The notes beneath the pieces were generated by a model. The model was not told the origin of the DNA. It searched no databases and was given only the letters and a program-made list of their open reading frames with translations. Positions 36,692-44,630 of a stretch of 64,000 nt of DNA are shown here, one piece after another. The position numbers were made by a program, and so were the translations under genes. Positions within the stretch are counted from its first letter, which is position 1. The number at the start of each line of letters is the position of its first letter. The stretch comes from an uncultured Jannaschia sp. (GTDB taxonomy: Bacteria; Pseudomonadota; Alphaproteobacteria; Rhodobacterales; Rhodobacteraceae): NCBI RefSeq assembly GCF_947503795.1, contig NZ_CANNEZ010000001.1, forward strand, positions 1,975,001 through 2,039,000, in the 5' to 3' direction.

Positions 36692-37459
36692 TTACGCGTA
36701 TCGGCCGGGCATCGGCGCGAGCGTCACGCCCTCGGCCTCCAGCGCCGCGCGTACCGCCCGCGCGATCGCGACGGCCTCCGGCCCGTCGCCATGCAGGCAG
36801 ATCGAGTCGCATGCGGCCGGGATCGTCCGGCCCGATGCGGCGCGGATCGCACCGTCGCGGACGAAGCGCACCATCCGTGCGGCCGCGACCTCGGGGTCGT
36901 GGATCATCGCGCCGGGCATGCCCCGGGCGATCAGCGTGGCGTCGTCCGCGTAGCCCCTGTCGGCGAAGATCTCGCCCGCCCAGAGGCCGCCCATCTCGCG
37001 CGCGACCCGTTCCTGCGCGGTTCCCGCCAGCACCAGAAGGATCACTTCCGGGTCGATCCGTCGGGCCGCGCCGTAGGCCGCACGGGACAGATCAGCGTCC
37101 TCGGACGCCATGTTCGCCAGCGCCCCGTGCAGCTTGAAATGCCGGACGTCCGCACCAACCGTCGCCGCAACACCCCGCGCGGCCCCGAACTGCCAGGCCA
37201 CGAGATTGGCCACGCTCTCGGGCGGCATCGCGACACGCCTTCGCCCGAAGCCCTGCAGGTCTGCAAATCCCGGATGCGCGCCGATGCCGACGCCCCGCTC
37301 GGCGGCGCGCGCCATCGTCGCGGCCATCACGTCCCAATCGCCCGCATGGGCGCCGCAGGCGATGTTGGCCGAGGTCACGATATCGAGGAGCGCCGCATCG
37401 TCGCCCATCGTCCAATCGCCGTAACCTTCGCCCATATCGGCGTTGAGATCGACCTGCAT
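36692..37459 (-). CDS. pxpA: 5-oxoprolinase subunit PxpA (LamB/YcsF)
   Basis: A 255-residue subunit of the ATP-dependent 5-oxoprolinase (PxpABC), which opens pyroglutamate to glutamate. Family blocks: MQVDLNADMGEGYG, SANIACGAHAGD, GIGAHPGFADLQGFGRR, VRHFKLHGALAN, and EIFADRGY. The gene comes last in the order pxpB-pxpC-pxpA on the minus strand, 74 nt after pxpC. Confidence 0.95.
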   Translation of the reverse strand: MQVDLNADMGEGYGDWTMGDDAALLDIVTSANIACGAHAGDWDVMAATMARAAERGVGIGAHPGFADLQGFGRRRVAMPPESVANLVAWQFGAARGVAATVGADVRHFKLHGALANMASEDADLSRAAYGAARRIDPEVILLVLAGTAQERVAREMGGLWAGEIFADRGYADDATLIARGMPGAMIHDPEVAAARMVRFVRDGAIRAASGRTIPAACDSICLHGDGPEAVAIARAVRAALEAEGVTLAPMPGRYA

Positions 37460-37481
37460 GCCCCGGCTCCCGTTCCGCGAA

Positions 37482-37515
37482 CCGGGGGCCAGCCCCCGGA
37501 CCCCCGAGGTATTTC
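37482..37515. repeat. GC hairpin plus tail, copy 2 of a dispersed intergenic element
   Basis: CCGGGGG/CCCCCGG with a 4-nt loop, followed by ACCCCCGAGGTATTT. The hairpin and ACCCCC are shared with 23799-23822. Very similar short GC hairpins followed by a GGACCCC-type tail are frequent between genes in Rhodobacteraceae. Here it lies between pxpC and pxpA, where it may separate their expression. Confidence 0.6.
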
Positions 37516-37533
37516 CGGCCAGAGGAGGACGGG

Positions 37534-38502
37534 TCAAGCGTCCCGTGCCGAGACCACGCCCCCGATCAACTGCTGTCCGTTGAGGTCGAGCGCGCGTGGG
37601 TCGCGGACCAGCGGCCCGGTCTTGGGGCGGTCCCAGCGGGCGGCGCGCGCGGCCTCGCGCGTCACGAAGCGCAGCGTCAGAGGCGCGCCGAGCGGCGCCT
37701 GCAGCGCGCGCGGCAGGTCGGCGGCAATGACCGTGCCGATACGGGGATAGCCACCGGTCGTCTGGCATTCCGGCCCGAGAATGTAGGGCACGCCGTCGCC
37801 GGTCATCTGCACGTCGCCGGGGCGGATGAAATCCGACAGGAGGCCGAGCTGTCCCGCGGTTTCAAACCCCGCGCCCACCATGGCAAGCCGGACCCCCTGC
37901 CGGTTGCCGCGGGGGTCGCGTGTGAAGGCGGTGGTGGTAAACCGCTCCCGCACCTCGGGCGGAAAAAGCGCGGTCTGCGGGCCGGGCACAATCCGCAGGA
38001 CGCCCCCGCCCAGCCGGTCCATGGCCGCGACCCGGCGCGCCGACCCGTTGCTTGGCTCAAAGGGCAGGACGTCGCCGGGGATGAGCGGCCGACCGATCCG
38101 CGCGATCAGATGCGCCGCGCGGCTGCCCAGCACCGGCGCGGTCGCGAACCCGCCCGCGACGTGGAGATAGGAATAGACGCCCGCCCCCGTGGGTTTGAGC
38201 TCGAGCCGCGTCCCCGCCGGCAGCGTCGTCACGCTGTTCCATTCGAGCGGGGTGCCATCGGCGACGGCCTGCATCGGCGCACCGGTCAGCGCCACATGCG
38301 CCGACGCCCCCAGCCGGACCGCGAGCGGCGCGCCCGGCGTCTCGATCCCGGCCCCCGCATCCCCCAGCAGCGCATCCGCCTCGTCGAGCGCCGCCCGGTC
38401 CGCCGCGCCACCCTGCGCCAATCCCTGCGACAGCCAGCCCGGACGACCGCGATCCTGCACCGTCACGAGCGGTCCGCAGGCGATGATCTCGAGCCCGGTC
38501 AC
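37534..38502 (-). CDS. pxpC: 5-oxoprolinase subunit PxpC
   Basis: A 322-residue biotin-dependent-carboxyltransferase-like subunit of 5-oxoprolinase. Motifs: TVQDRGRPGWLSQGLAQGG, YSYLHVAGGF, RDPRGNRQGVRL, and the conserved DVQMTGDGVPYILGPECQTT with GGYPRIGTV. The GTG at 38502 is the start supported by alignment with the family (VTGLEIIACGP). Its start overlaps a 60-codon leader frame (GTGA) which is a decayed copy of this gene's own 5' end; in related genomes pxpB normally abuts pxpC directly. Confidence 0.93.
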   Translation of the reverse strand: MTGLEIIACGPLVTVQDRGRPGWLSQGLAQGGAADRAALDEADALLGDAGAGIETPGAPLAVRLGASAHVALTGAPMQAVADGTPLEWNSVTTLPAGTRLELKPTGAGVYSYLHVAGGFATAPVLGSRAAHLIARIGRPLIPGDVLPFEPSNGSARRVAAMDRLGGGVLRIVPGPQTALFPPEVRERFTTTAFTRDPRGNRQGVRLAMVGAGFETAGQLGLLSDFIRPGDVQMTGDGVPYILGPECQTTGGYPRIGTVIAADLPRALQAPLGAPLTLRFVTREAARAARWDRPKTGPLVRDPRALDLNGQQLIGGVVSARDA

Positions 38503-38681
38503 GGCGCGCCCTGTCGGGACGTCCGGCGCGAGGATATGACCCCGCCGCCGTTCAGGTCTGCCATCCGCGCGGTCTGCACGACTGCGTTGGTTCGGGCCGG
38601 TCCCGGAGACGGCCATCCGGCACGACCGCGATTCGGCACCGCGACGGGCGGTCCGCCGGGGACGACGGCGCGCGAGGTCAT
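38499..38681 (-). pseudogene. Decayed duplicate of the pxpC 5' end (60-codon leader frame)
   Basis: From the ATG at 38681 the frame reads MTSRAVVPGGPPVAVPNRGR and then AGWPSPGPAR. This lines up without gaps with pxpC residues 1-30 (VTGLEIIACGPLVTVQDRGR, PGWLSQGLAQ). At the DNA level 38604-38681 matches 38425-38502 at roughly 70% of 78 positions, including GGCGGACCG and ATCGCGGTCGT. After that the similarity ends. The frame stops at a TGA that overlaps the pxpC GTG, so translation through it could be coupled to pxpC. It is either a broken tandem duplication or a small leader derived from one. Confidence 0.65.
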
Positions 38682-38881
38682 GGCGCATCGCGCCCGGCCA
38701 AGGCGCGTGCGAACCCGAAGCGCCTGTGCCCGCGACGTGATCGCCGCGCGATCCGCTTGGCCAGTCGCATGCGGCAAACGCCAGGGTGGCTGCGCGTCCG
38801 GCCCGCCGCACCGCTCCTCTGGATCCCGCCTCCGACCCGATCCGATCCCCATTCGGACCAAGCTGCACCGGCGCGCGCAGG
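38682..38881. other. Spacer between pxpB and the pxpC remnant
   Basis: About 200 bp after the pxpB stop. No ORF with a ribosome site, no hairpin and no recognisable gene fragment were seen. Together with the remnant it makes a 379-bp interruption between pxpB and pxpC. Confidence 0.5.
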
Positions 38882-39604
38882 TCAAGACAATCGCTCCCAT
38901 GTCGCGCCGCCATGGCGATCGGGATCTGCGGCGGCCCGGTCCTCCAGCTCGGCGGGCGAGACCGCCGGGAACGTCATCTCGTCGCCCGGCGCCAGCGCGA
39001 TGGGGCGCGCACGACCCGGCTCGAAACAGGGGAATGCCGTGCGCCCGACCTGTCGCCAGCCGGTCGGGGCCTCCGTCCCGAAGAGCACCAGTTGCCGGAC
39101 GGCGACGACCAGCGCGCCCTCGGGCACCTTCGGGGTCAAATCGGTCTGGCGTGGCAGGTCCCATTGCGGCGGCAAGATCCCGAGATAGGGCATCCCCGGC
39201 GCGAAACCGAGCGCCAGCACCCGGAGCCGCGCCCCCGACAGCGCCGCGACCGCCGCGTCCTTGTCCAGCCCCGCCATCGCCGACGCCTCGGCCAGCTGCG
39301 GCCCGTCGGCGCCCCCATAGGCGCAAGGCACCCGCCAGAGGCGGCGCGGCGGTGGCGACACGGCGGCCCAGTCCTGGGCGGCCAGACGTGCCCCCAGATC
39401 GGCTTCGAGCCCGTCGCCGCCCCCTCGGACCAGAACCGACCCGAGCGAGGAGGCCGTCTCCTCCACCCCCTCCGGAGGGTCGGCGTCGAGCGCCGCGCGG
39501 AACGCCACGGCGGCCCGGTTCGCCTCGTCGTTCAGAACGTCCGTAAATCGAACGAGCAGCGCGTCTTCGCCGAGGGGGTCGATGCGGGGAAAGCGGTCGG
39601 CCAT
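38882..39604 (-). CDS. pxpB: 5-oxoprolinase subunit PxpB
   Basis: A 240-residue carboxyltransferase-domain subunit 1 (KipI-like) of 5-oxoprolinase. Recognisable blocks: GEDALLVRFTDVLNDEANR, the conserved VPCAYGGADGPQL, and LALGFAPGMPYLGILP, ending with LFGTEAPTGWRQVGRT and DEMTFPAVS. First of the three pxp genes in the direction of transcription, but separated by 379 bp from pxpC. The ATG at 39604 is divergent from the DUF2478 gene. Confidence 0.94.
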   Translation of the reverse strand: MADRFPRIDPLGEDALLVRFTDVLNDEANRAAVAFRAALDADPPEGVEETASSLGSVLVRGGGDGLEADLGARLAAQDWAAVSPPPRRLWRVPCAYGGADGPQLAEASAMAGLDKDAAVAALSGARLRVLALGFAPGMPYLGILPPQWDLPRQTDLTPKVPEGALVVAVRQLVLFGTEAPTGWRQVGRTAFPCFEPGRARPIALAPGDEMTFPAVSPAELEDRAAADPDRHGGATWERLS

Positions 39605-39684
39605 GGCCCAGCCGTGACGCGCCCACCCGTGCCGGTCAAGCCCGGCCCTTGCGCCCCCGCGTCCGCCCTGCGATCCCTCGCCCC

Positions 39685-40212
39685 ATGCGGCTCGCCTACA
39701 CCATGACCGACGGCAAACGCGCCCTCGACCCGCTTCTGCACGGGGCGGCGCGGCGCGCGATCGCGGCCGGTCTCCGGGTCGCGGGGGTGGTGCAGGTGAA
39801 CCACGACCGCCCGGGCGGCGAGCGCTGCGACATGGACGCGATCGTGCTGCCGGATGGGCCGACCGTTCGGATCAGCCAGTCACTCGGCCCCGCGGCGCGC
39901 GGCTGCCGGCTCGACCCCGAGGCGCTCGAAACCGCCGTCGCCGCCGCCGAGGCGGCGCTGGCGCGGGGCGCGGACCTCCTCGTCGTCAACAAGTTCGGCA
40001 AGCACGAAGCCGCGGGCCGCGGCTTCCGCCCTGTAATCGCGCGGGCGCTCGAGGCCGGGACGGACGTGCTGGTCGGGGTGAACCCGATGAACCGTGCCGC
40101 GCTCGACGCCTTCACGGACGGCGCCGCCGAGGCCGTGGCCCCCGAAGACGCCGCCCTCGACGCCTGGATCGCCGCCCACCGCCCGGACCGTCCGCGCCGC
40201 GCGCCACGCTGA
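39685..40212 (+). CDS. DUF2478 family protein
   Basis: A 175-residue protein matching my recollection of the DUF2478 family, often encoded near molybdenum-transport or nucleotide genes. Visible: RLAYTMTDGKRALDPLLHG, AAGLRVAGVVQVNHD with CDMDAIVL, QSLGPAARGCRLDP, and a DLLVVNKFGKHEAAGRGF block that looks like a nucleotide-handling motif (Asn-Lys-x-Gly as in NKxD-like sites). Function unknown. Divergent from pxpB by 80 bp; no molybdate genes nearby. Confidence 0.72.
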   Translation: MRLAYTMTDGKRALDPLLHGAARRAIAAGLRVAGVVQVNHDRPGGERCDMDAIVLPDGPTVRISQSLGPAARGCRLDPEALETAVAAAEAALARGADLLVVNKFGKHEAAGRGFRPVIARALEAGTDVLVGVNPMNRAALDAFTDGAAEAVAPEDAALDAWIAAHRPDRPRRAPR

Positions 40213-40975
40213 CGCACAGGGCGCACGAGTTGTCCGCCGCGCGCGGCTCGGAGCGACGATCGGCGCTCCGTGGGTCGCGGAGGTCCGCATTCTCCACGGC
40301 AACGCCCACGTAACGCGGATGGCCGGTCGCGCTATCGTCGACTTGTCGCCGGCTCAAGACCGAATGCCACCTTCACCGGCCAAATCGACGCGCATCTTCG
40401 AGCAGCCGAGGACCGCGACCTGACGCTCGCCCCTAGCCGGGCATCATCCCGCCGCGCCCACGTCGGTAAAGCATCCTAGCTGCGCACCCTATCTGTCGGC
40501 TCTGACGACATGGTCGAGGCACCGGCGAGCGCGGCCCAATCGGGCCTCGCTTCGATCGCCGCGAACAGCATCGTCTCCCCTCCGGGCCTTGGCTCTCCAC
40601 CGCCAAGCACCGGCACCGGGTGCATCACGTCACCCGCCAGTCCCACGCCATCACCCCTGCCTTCTCATCCGTGAGCCCACGCCACGCCTCCCTCTCCCAA
40701 GCCGGTGATCGCCTCTCACGAAACAACCTCTCGCTGGCGTCCAGCCTCCATCGCCCGCCAATACCGAAGGCCGCCGGTTTGACCGTCGCGGCAACCGCCA
40801 CCCACCGCGGATGGTCGCCACCATTCGCAGTGAGCCGCCACCCCTTGCACCCAGCGAGCCGGCCGCCCATCCGCACCGACACCGGTCTGCCGTCGGGGGC
40901 GATGCGCTCTCCGCCACGTCTGGGTCCGGTTGCGCCGGCATTGCAACCGCCCTGCACAGGGGCCAAGGAAGGCGC
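40213..40975. other. 763-bp stretch without a supported gene
   Basis: The largest gap in the window. Both strands hold only frames without ribosome sites (119 and 130 codons near 40620-41017) whose translations fit no family. From about 40600 to 40920 the plus strand is strikingly poor in G and rich in C and pyrimidine-run triplets, unlike the neighbouring genes. It might be a decayed gene, or an untranslated leader for the VTT gene. No repeats or strong hairpins seen. Confidence 0.5.
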
Positions 40976-41683
40976 GTGACCGATCCCCCCACCCCCGATC
41001 CGGTCCCGGCCTGGCAAGTCTGGATCTGGCCCATCGCGCTCGTCGCGATCGGCGGCGTGCTGTGGCTGCTACCTTGGCGCGACCAAGTGCCGGATCTCAA
41101 GGCCTGGGTCGAGGCGCGCGGGGCGCCCGCGTGGCTGGCCTTCCTGATCGTCTATATCGTCGTGGTGATCCTCCCCCTTCCGGCGGCGGCGATGTCTGTG
41201 GTGGGCGGGCTGGTATTCGGCTGGTGGGGCTATCCGCTTTCGATGGCCGGGAGCCTCTTGGGCTGCCTGCCGCCCTACCTGATCGGCCGTCACTGGCTGC
41301 GCGGTCCGGTGATGCGGCGCTTCGACGGGCCGCGGGTCGCGGCGGCCGACCGCGCGGTGGCACGCCGTCCGCTTGTCTTCGTGGCGCTGCTGCGGCTGAC
41401 CCCGATTCTGCCCTTCACGCTCCAGAACTGGCTTCTGGGGCTGACCTCCGTGCGGACGATGCCCTATGTCGTCGCGACTGTGCTGGGGCTCGCGCCGGGG
41501 ACGCTCGGCATGGTCTGGCTCGGCGTGCTCGGCGGGCTCGCCGTGGCGCGGACCGACCCCGCGTCGCTTGCCGTCGGGGCGGTGGCGCTGGCGGCGTTCG
41601 GGGCCGTGATCCTCTGGCTCGGGCGCATCGCGACCGACGCACTGCGGGCCGAGGGCTTCCAGATCGGCACGCCGCGCCGCTAA
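40976..41683 (+). CDS. TVP38/TMEM64 (VTT domain) membrane protein
   Basis: A 235-residue DedA/VTT-superfamily inner-membrane protein; relatives are linked to lipid scrambling or small-solute handling. Helix at about 16-36, then the family domain with LPLPAAAMSVVGGLVFGWWG, GSLLGCLPPYLIGRHWLRG, and the conserved LLRLTPILPFTLQNWLLGLT with Gly/Pro re-entrant loops. Start GTG at 40976 behind AAGGAAGG. The stop is followed by a short AT-richer gap before an SDR/esterase pair on the same strand. Confidence 0.88.
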   Translation: MTDPPTPDPVPAWQVWIWPIALVAIGGVLWLLPWRDQVPDLKAWVEARGAPAWLAFLIVYIVVVILPLPAAAMSVVGGLVFGWWGYPLSMAGSLLGCLPPYLIGRHWLRGPVMRRFDGPRVAAADRAVARRPLVFVALLRLTPILPFTLQNWLLGLTSVRTMPYVVATVLGLAPGTLGMVWLGVLGGLAVARTDPASLAVGAVALAAFGAVILWLGRIATDALRAEGFQIGTPRR

Positions 41684-41841
41684 GTCGTGGGGAACCTTCC
41701 GGCCCCGAGCGGATTGGGGCCAGTAACAGGCCCCGAACATCCTGCACGACATGAATTGCATGACACAGATCACGCCCCTGCCCGACCGCGCCCCCCGGCG
41801 CGCGAGCGCGCGTGCGTGACCGACCGACCGGAGACGACACC

Positions 41842-42642
41842 ATGGACCTCGACATCAAGGGCCGCACCGCGGTCATCTCCGGCGCGGCGGGCGATATGGC
41901 GCTCGAGACCGCGAAAATCCTCCAGGGTGACGGCGCGAACCTCGTCCTGACGGATATCGACGAGGACGAACTGGCCGAAGCCGCCTCCAAGCTGGGCGAC
42001 GGCGTGGTGACCGTGGTCGCGGACCTGACCTCGCAGGACGGCGCGGATGCGGTGGCCAAGGCCGTGGCCGACGCGGGCTGGCAGGCCGACATCCTCGTCC
42101 ATGCCGCGGGGGTGACGGGTGCCAAGGGCGACCCGTTGGCCGACATCACGGAAGAGGACTGGGAACACGCCTGGAACACCGATTTCATGACCGCCGTACG
42201 CATGTCGAAGGCGTTCATTCCCGGCATGAACGAGCGTGGTTGGGGCCGCGTCGTCTTCGTGACCTCCGAGAACGTGGCCCAGCCCTATCCCGACGAGGTC
42301 GTCTACAACGCGTCGAAGGCCGCCGTCCTCAGCTTCGCCAAGGGCATGAGCCAGGTCTACGCGCAAAAGGGCACGCTGATTAACTGCGTCGCACCCGCCT
42401 TCATCGAAACCGACATGACCGACGGGATGATGGAGAAGCGCGCCGAAGAGAAGGGCGTGTCCTTCGAGGAGGCGATTGACAGCTTTCTCGAGGAGGAACG
42501 CCCGCATCTCGTTCTGAAGCGGCGCGGCAAACCCGAGGAGGTGGCCTTCGTCATCGCCTGCCTCTGCTCGAACCGCGCCTCCTTCGTGAACGGCTCGAAC
42601 TGGCGCGTGGATGGTGGAGCCGTCCAGGCGATCAACGTCTGA
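41842..42642 (+). CDS. Short-chain dehydrogenase/reductase
   Basis: A 266-residue NAD(P)-dependent SDR. Catalytic Ser142, Tyr155 and Lys159 (VTSENVAQPYP, VVYNASKAAV) are in place. The Rossmann glycine motif is unusual: SGAAGDMA instead of TGxxxGxG, with the third Gly missing. The end GSNWRVDGGAVQAINV is standard. Start ATG with GGAG 8 nt ahead. The TGA stop shares its A with the ATG of the esterase gene (TGATG). Substrate unknown. Confidence 0.9.
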   Translation: MDLDIKGRTAVISGAAGDMALETAKILQGDGANLVLTDIDEDELAEAASKLGDGVVTVVADLTSQDGADAVAKAVADAGWQADILVHAAGVTGAKGDPLADITEEDWEHAWNTDFMTAVRMSKAFIPGMNERGWGRVVFVTSENVAQPYPDEVVYNASKAAVLSFAKGMSQVYAQKGTLINCVAPAFIETDMTDGMMEKRAEEKGVSFEEAIDSFLEEERPHLVLKRRGKPEEVAFVIACLCSNRASFVNGSNWRVDGGAVQAINV

Positions 42643-43544
42643 TGCCGTTCGAGGCCCCCGTCACCCGCGAGCGCCTGCTCCGCCGCATCCGCGCCTATCC
42701 ATTGGGCGACACGCCCGAGGAAATGCGCCGGGCCTTCCACGATCTCGTCGTCGGACCCGAGACGGGGCGGATGCGGCGTCAGGTCTCGGTCTCCGAGGAT
42801 CCCGGCGGGCTGACCGTCCGGTCGGTCGACGCAAGCGGCTTCACCGCGATGCCCCGGATCGTCTGGTTCCACGGCGGCGGCTATGTCTTCGGATCGCCCG
42901 AGACCCATATCCGCCCCGCGATCCGTCTGGCCGAACATCACCGCTTCACGGTACGCCTGCCCCGCTACCGGCTGGCGCCCGAGCATCCCTGGCCCGCCCA
43001 GCGCGACGATGCCGTGGCCGAGGCCGAGGCAGCACCCGCGCCCGTCATTCTTGCGGGCGATAGCGCGGGCGGCCATCTGGCTCTGGTGACCGCGCTGCGC
43101 ATGGCGAAGGCCGGGAACGCGCCGCTGGCCCTCCTCCTCTTCTCGCCCAACACCGATCGCAGCGGGCTCAACACCGAGCGCGCCCGGATGGACGCGCTCG
43201 ACCCGATGGTCGACGACGAAGGCGACAGGCGGCTGGCGCGCATGTGCTTCGGCGACATGGCCGACGATCACCCGGAGGTCTCGCCCGTGCTCGACGACCT
43301 GTCGCTCCTGCCGCCGACCTGGATCGAGGTCGGCACGCCCGAGGTGCTGCATGGCGATGCGGTTGCGCTGCACAGGCGCGCGACCGAACAGGGCGCCGAG
43401 GTCCATTTGCAAGAGACACCGGGCCTTCTGCATATGGGCCAGCTCTGGCAGCCGTGGTGGGACGAGGCGACCGCCTCGATCGACCGAGCCGCCGCCTTCG
43501 CTCTCACCAAGGCCGCCGAACGGCGCAACGCCTCCGCCGCCTGA
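42642..43544 (+). CDS. Alpha/beta hydrolase, HSL family (esterase/lipase)
   Basis: A 300-residue member of the hormone-sensitive-lipase-like esterase family. Oxyanion motif HGGG at 77-80 (WFHGGGYVFG), nucleophile Ser141 in GDSAGG, DPMV at 187-190, catalytic His264 (LLHMGQLW). The acid is either Glu234 or Asp239 in GTPEVLHGDA, since the usual Asp of the 'Asp-x-Leu' position is replaced. Its start overlaps the SDR stop, so oxidation and ester hydrolysis of one compound are likely linked. Substrate unknown. Confidence 0.88.
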   Translation: MPFEAPVTRERLLRRIRAYPLGDTPEEMRRAFHDLVVGPETGRMRRQVSVSEDPGGLTVRSVDASGFTAMPRIVWFHGGGYVFGSPETHIRPAIRLAEHHRFTVRLPRYRLAPEHPWPAQRDDAVAEAEAAPAPVILAGDSAGGHLALVTALRMAKAGNAPLALLLFSPNTDRSGLNTERARMDALDPMVDDEGDRRLARMCFGDMADDHPEVSPVLDDLSLLPPTWIEVGTPEVLHGDAVALHRRATEQGAEVHLQETPGLLHMGQLWQPWWDEATASIDRAAAFALTKAAERRNASAA

Positions 43545-43804
43545 CGTCGGAGCGGCGGGACCTGTCCATTCGGTGGGCGTGGTCTCGGTAACCCGGACAC
43601 GATCGTCCGTCCGGCATGGGTCGGGCTGGCGAAACTGCCGCAACAAATCTGATCTGCGCGGATTGCGATGCGTAGCCGCGACCGCAGGCACGGCATCTCG
43701 ATGTAATGCCTCCGGACCTACGCCGGCACCGCATTTGGGCATGGCGCGCGCGGCGGCACCGACATCGCCTCGGTCCAATTCTCGGAAAACCGCATGGCGA
43801 GCGT
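43545..43804. other. Convergent spacer behind the esterase gene
   Basis: 260 bp in which no supported ORF, repeat or clear terminator hairpin was found. Confidence 0.4.
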
Positions 43805-43930
43805 CTAGCGCCGCATCCGACGGGCCATCTTGGCCACCCGGTCGACCTGACGAATATTACGCGCGGCCTTGCCGCCCAGCAGCTTTGCGATCCCGCTGAA
43901 CAGGACCAGACGGAGGATCTGCTTCATCAT
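43805..43930 (-). CDS. 41-residue basic peptide downstream of scpB
   Basis: MMKQILRLVLFSGIAKLLGG followed by KAARNIRQVDRVAKMARRMR and a final Arg. The first part is a hydrophobic or amphipathic helix, the second is strongly basic (12 Arg/Lys in 41 residues against 1 Asp). The ATG at 43930 has a clear GAGGAG 7 nt upstream, and the gene is 55 nt behind scpB on the same strand, so it is probably the last gene of the argS-to-scpB operon. No family is recognised. Possibly a small membrane-associated or nucleic-acid-binding protein. Confidence 0.65.
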   Translation of the reverse strand: MMKQILRLVLFSGIAKLLGGKAARNIRQVDRVAKMARRMRR

Positions 43931-43985
43931 GGCCGGTCTCCTCGATGGCGTGCCACCGGGCCAACGCACGCGGCGCCGTGCGGGT

Positions 43986-44630
43986 TCAGTCGTCGTCCGG
44001 CGGCGGCGGCGTGAAGAGCTCGTCCTGCCCGTCCTCCTCGGGGAGATCGGGGTCGCCGCCGGGCGGCGGCGCGCTGTCCAGCAGGCCCGCCGCGCGAAGC
44101 TCCTTCAGACCCGGCAGATCGCGCGGGCTTTCCAGTCCGAACTGGTCGAGGAAGTTGCGCGTCACCACGAAGGTCACCGGGCGGCCCGGCGTGTCGCGCC
44201 GCCGCCCCAGCTTGATCCAGTCCAATTCCAGGAGCTGTTCGACCGTGCCGCGCGACACCGATACGCCCCGGATCTCCTCGATCTCGGCGCGCGTGACGGG
44301 CTGGTGATAGGCGACGATGGCCAGCGTCTCGATCGCCGCGCGGCTGAGCTTGCGGGTCTCGACCGTCTCTCGGGTCATCAGGAAGGCGAGGTCCGGCGCG
44401 GTGCGGATCGCATAGGCATCCCCGACCCGCACCAGTCGCACGCCCCGCCCCTCGTAGCGGCGGCGCAGCAGGTCGAGTGCCGCGGGCGCATCGCATCCGT
44501 GGGGCAATCGTGCGTGCAAGTCGGCCACGGTCACGGGGGCCGCGGTCGCGAAGAGGATGGCCTCGACCATCCGCTCCTGCTCGGCCAGCGGCGGCGCCTC
44601 GAAGAGCGGATCGGTCTGCGCGTCGCTCAT
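43986..44630 (-). CDS. scpB: Segregation and condensation protein ScpB
   Basis: A 214-residue kleisin-interacting subunit of the SMC-ScpAB condensin. Tandem winged helices: LAEQERMVEAILFATAAPVT, then KLSRAAIETLAIVAYHQPVT, RAEIEEIRGVSVSRGTVEQL and a TRNFLDQFGL stretch; an acidic, Pro-rich tail ends the protein. The start overlaps the scpA stop (ATGA). In related genomes tatA usually follows; here a 41-residue ORF does. Confidence 0.93.
   Translation of the reverse strand: MSDAQTDPLFEAPPLAEQERMVEAILFATAAPVTVADLHARLPHGCDAPAALDLLRRRYEGRGVRLVRVGDAYAIRTAPDLAFLMTRETVETRKLSRAAIETLAIVAYHQPVTRAEIEEIRGVSVSRGTVEQLLELDWIKLGRRRDTPGRPVTFVVTRNFLDQFGLESPRDLPGLKELRAAGLLDSAPPPGGDPDLPEEDGQDELFTPPPPDDD

Noticed and set aside
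40620..41017. 119- and 130-codon frames in the large geneless patch
   Set aside because: No ribosome site, no family resemblance, and they overlap each other on opposite strands.
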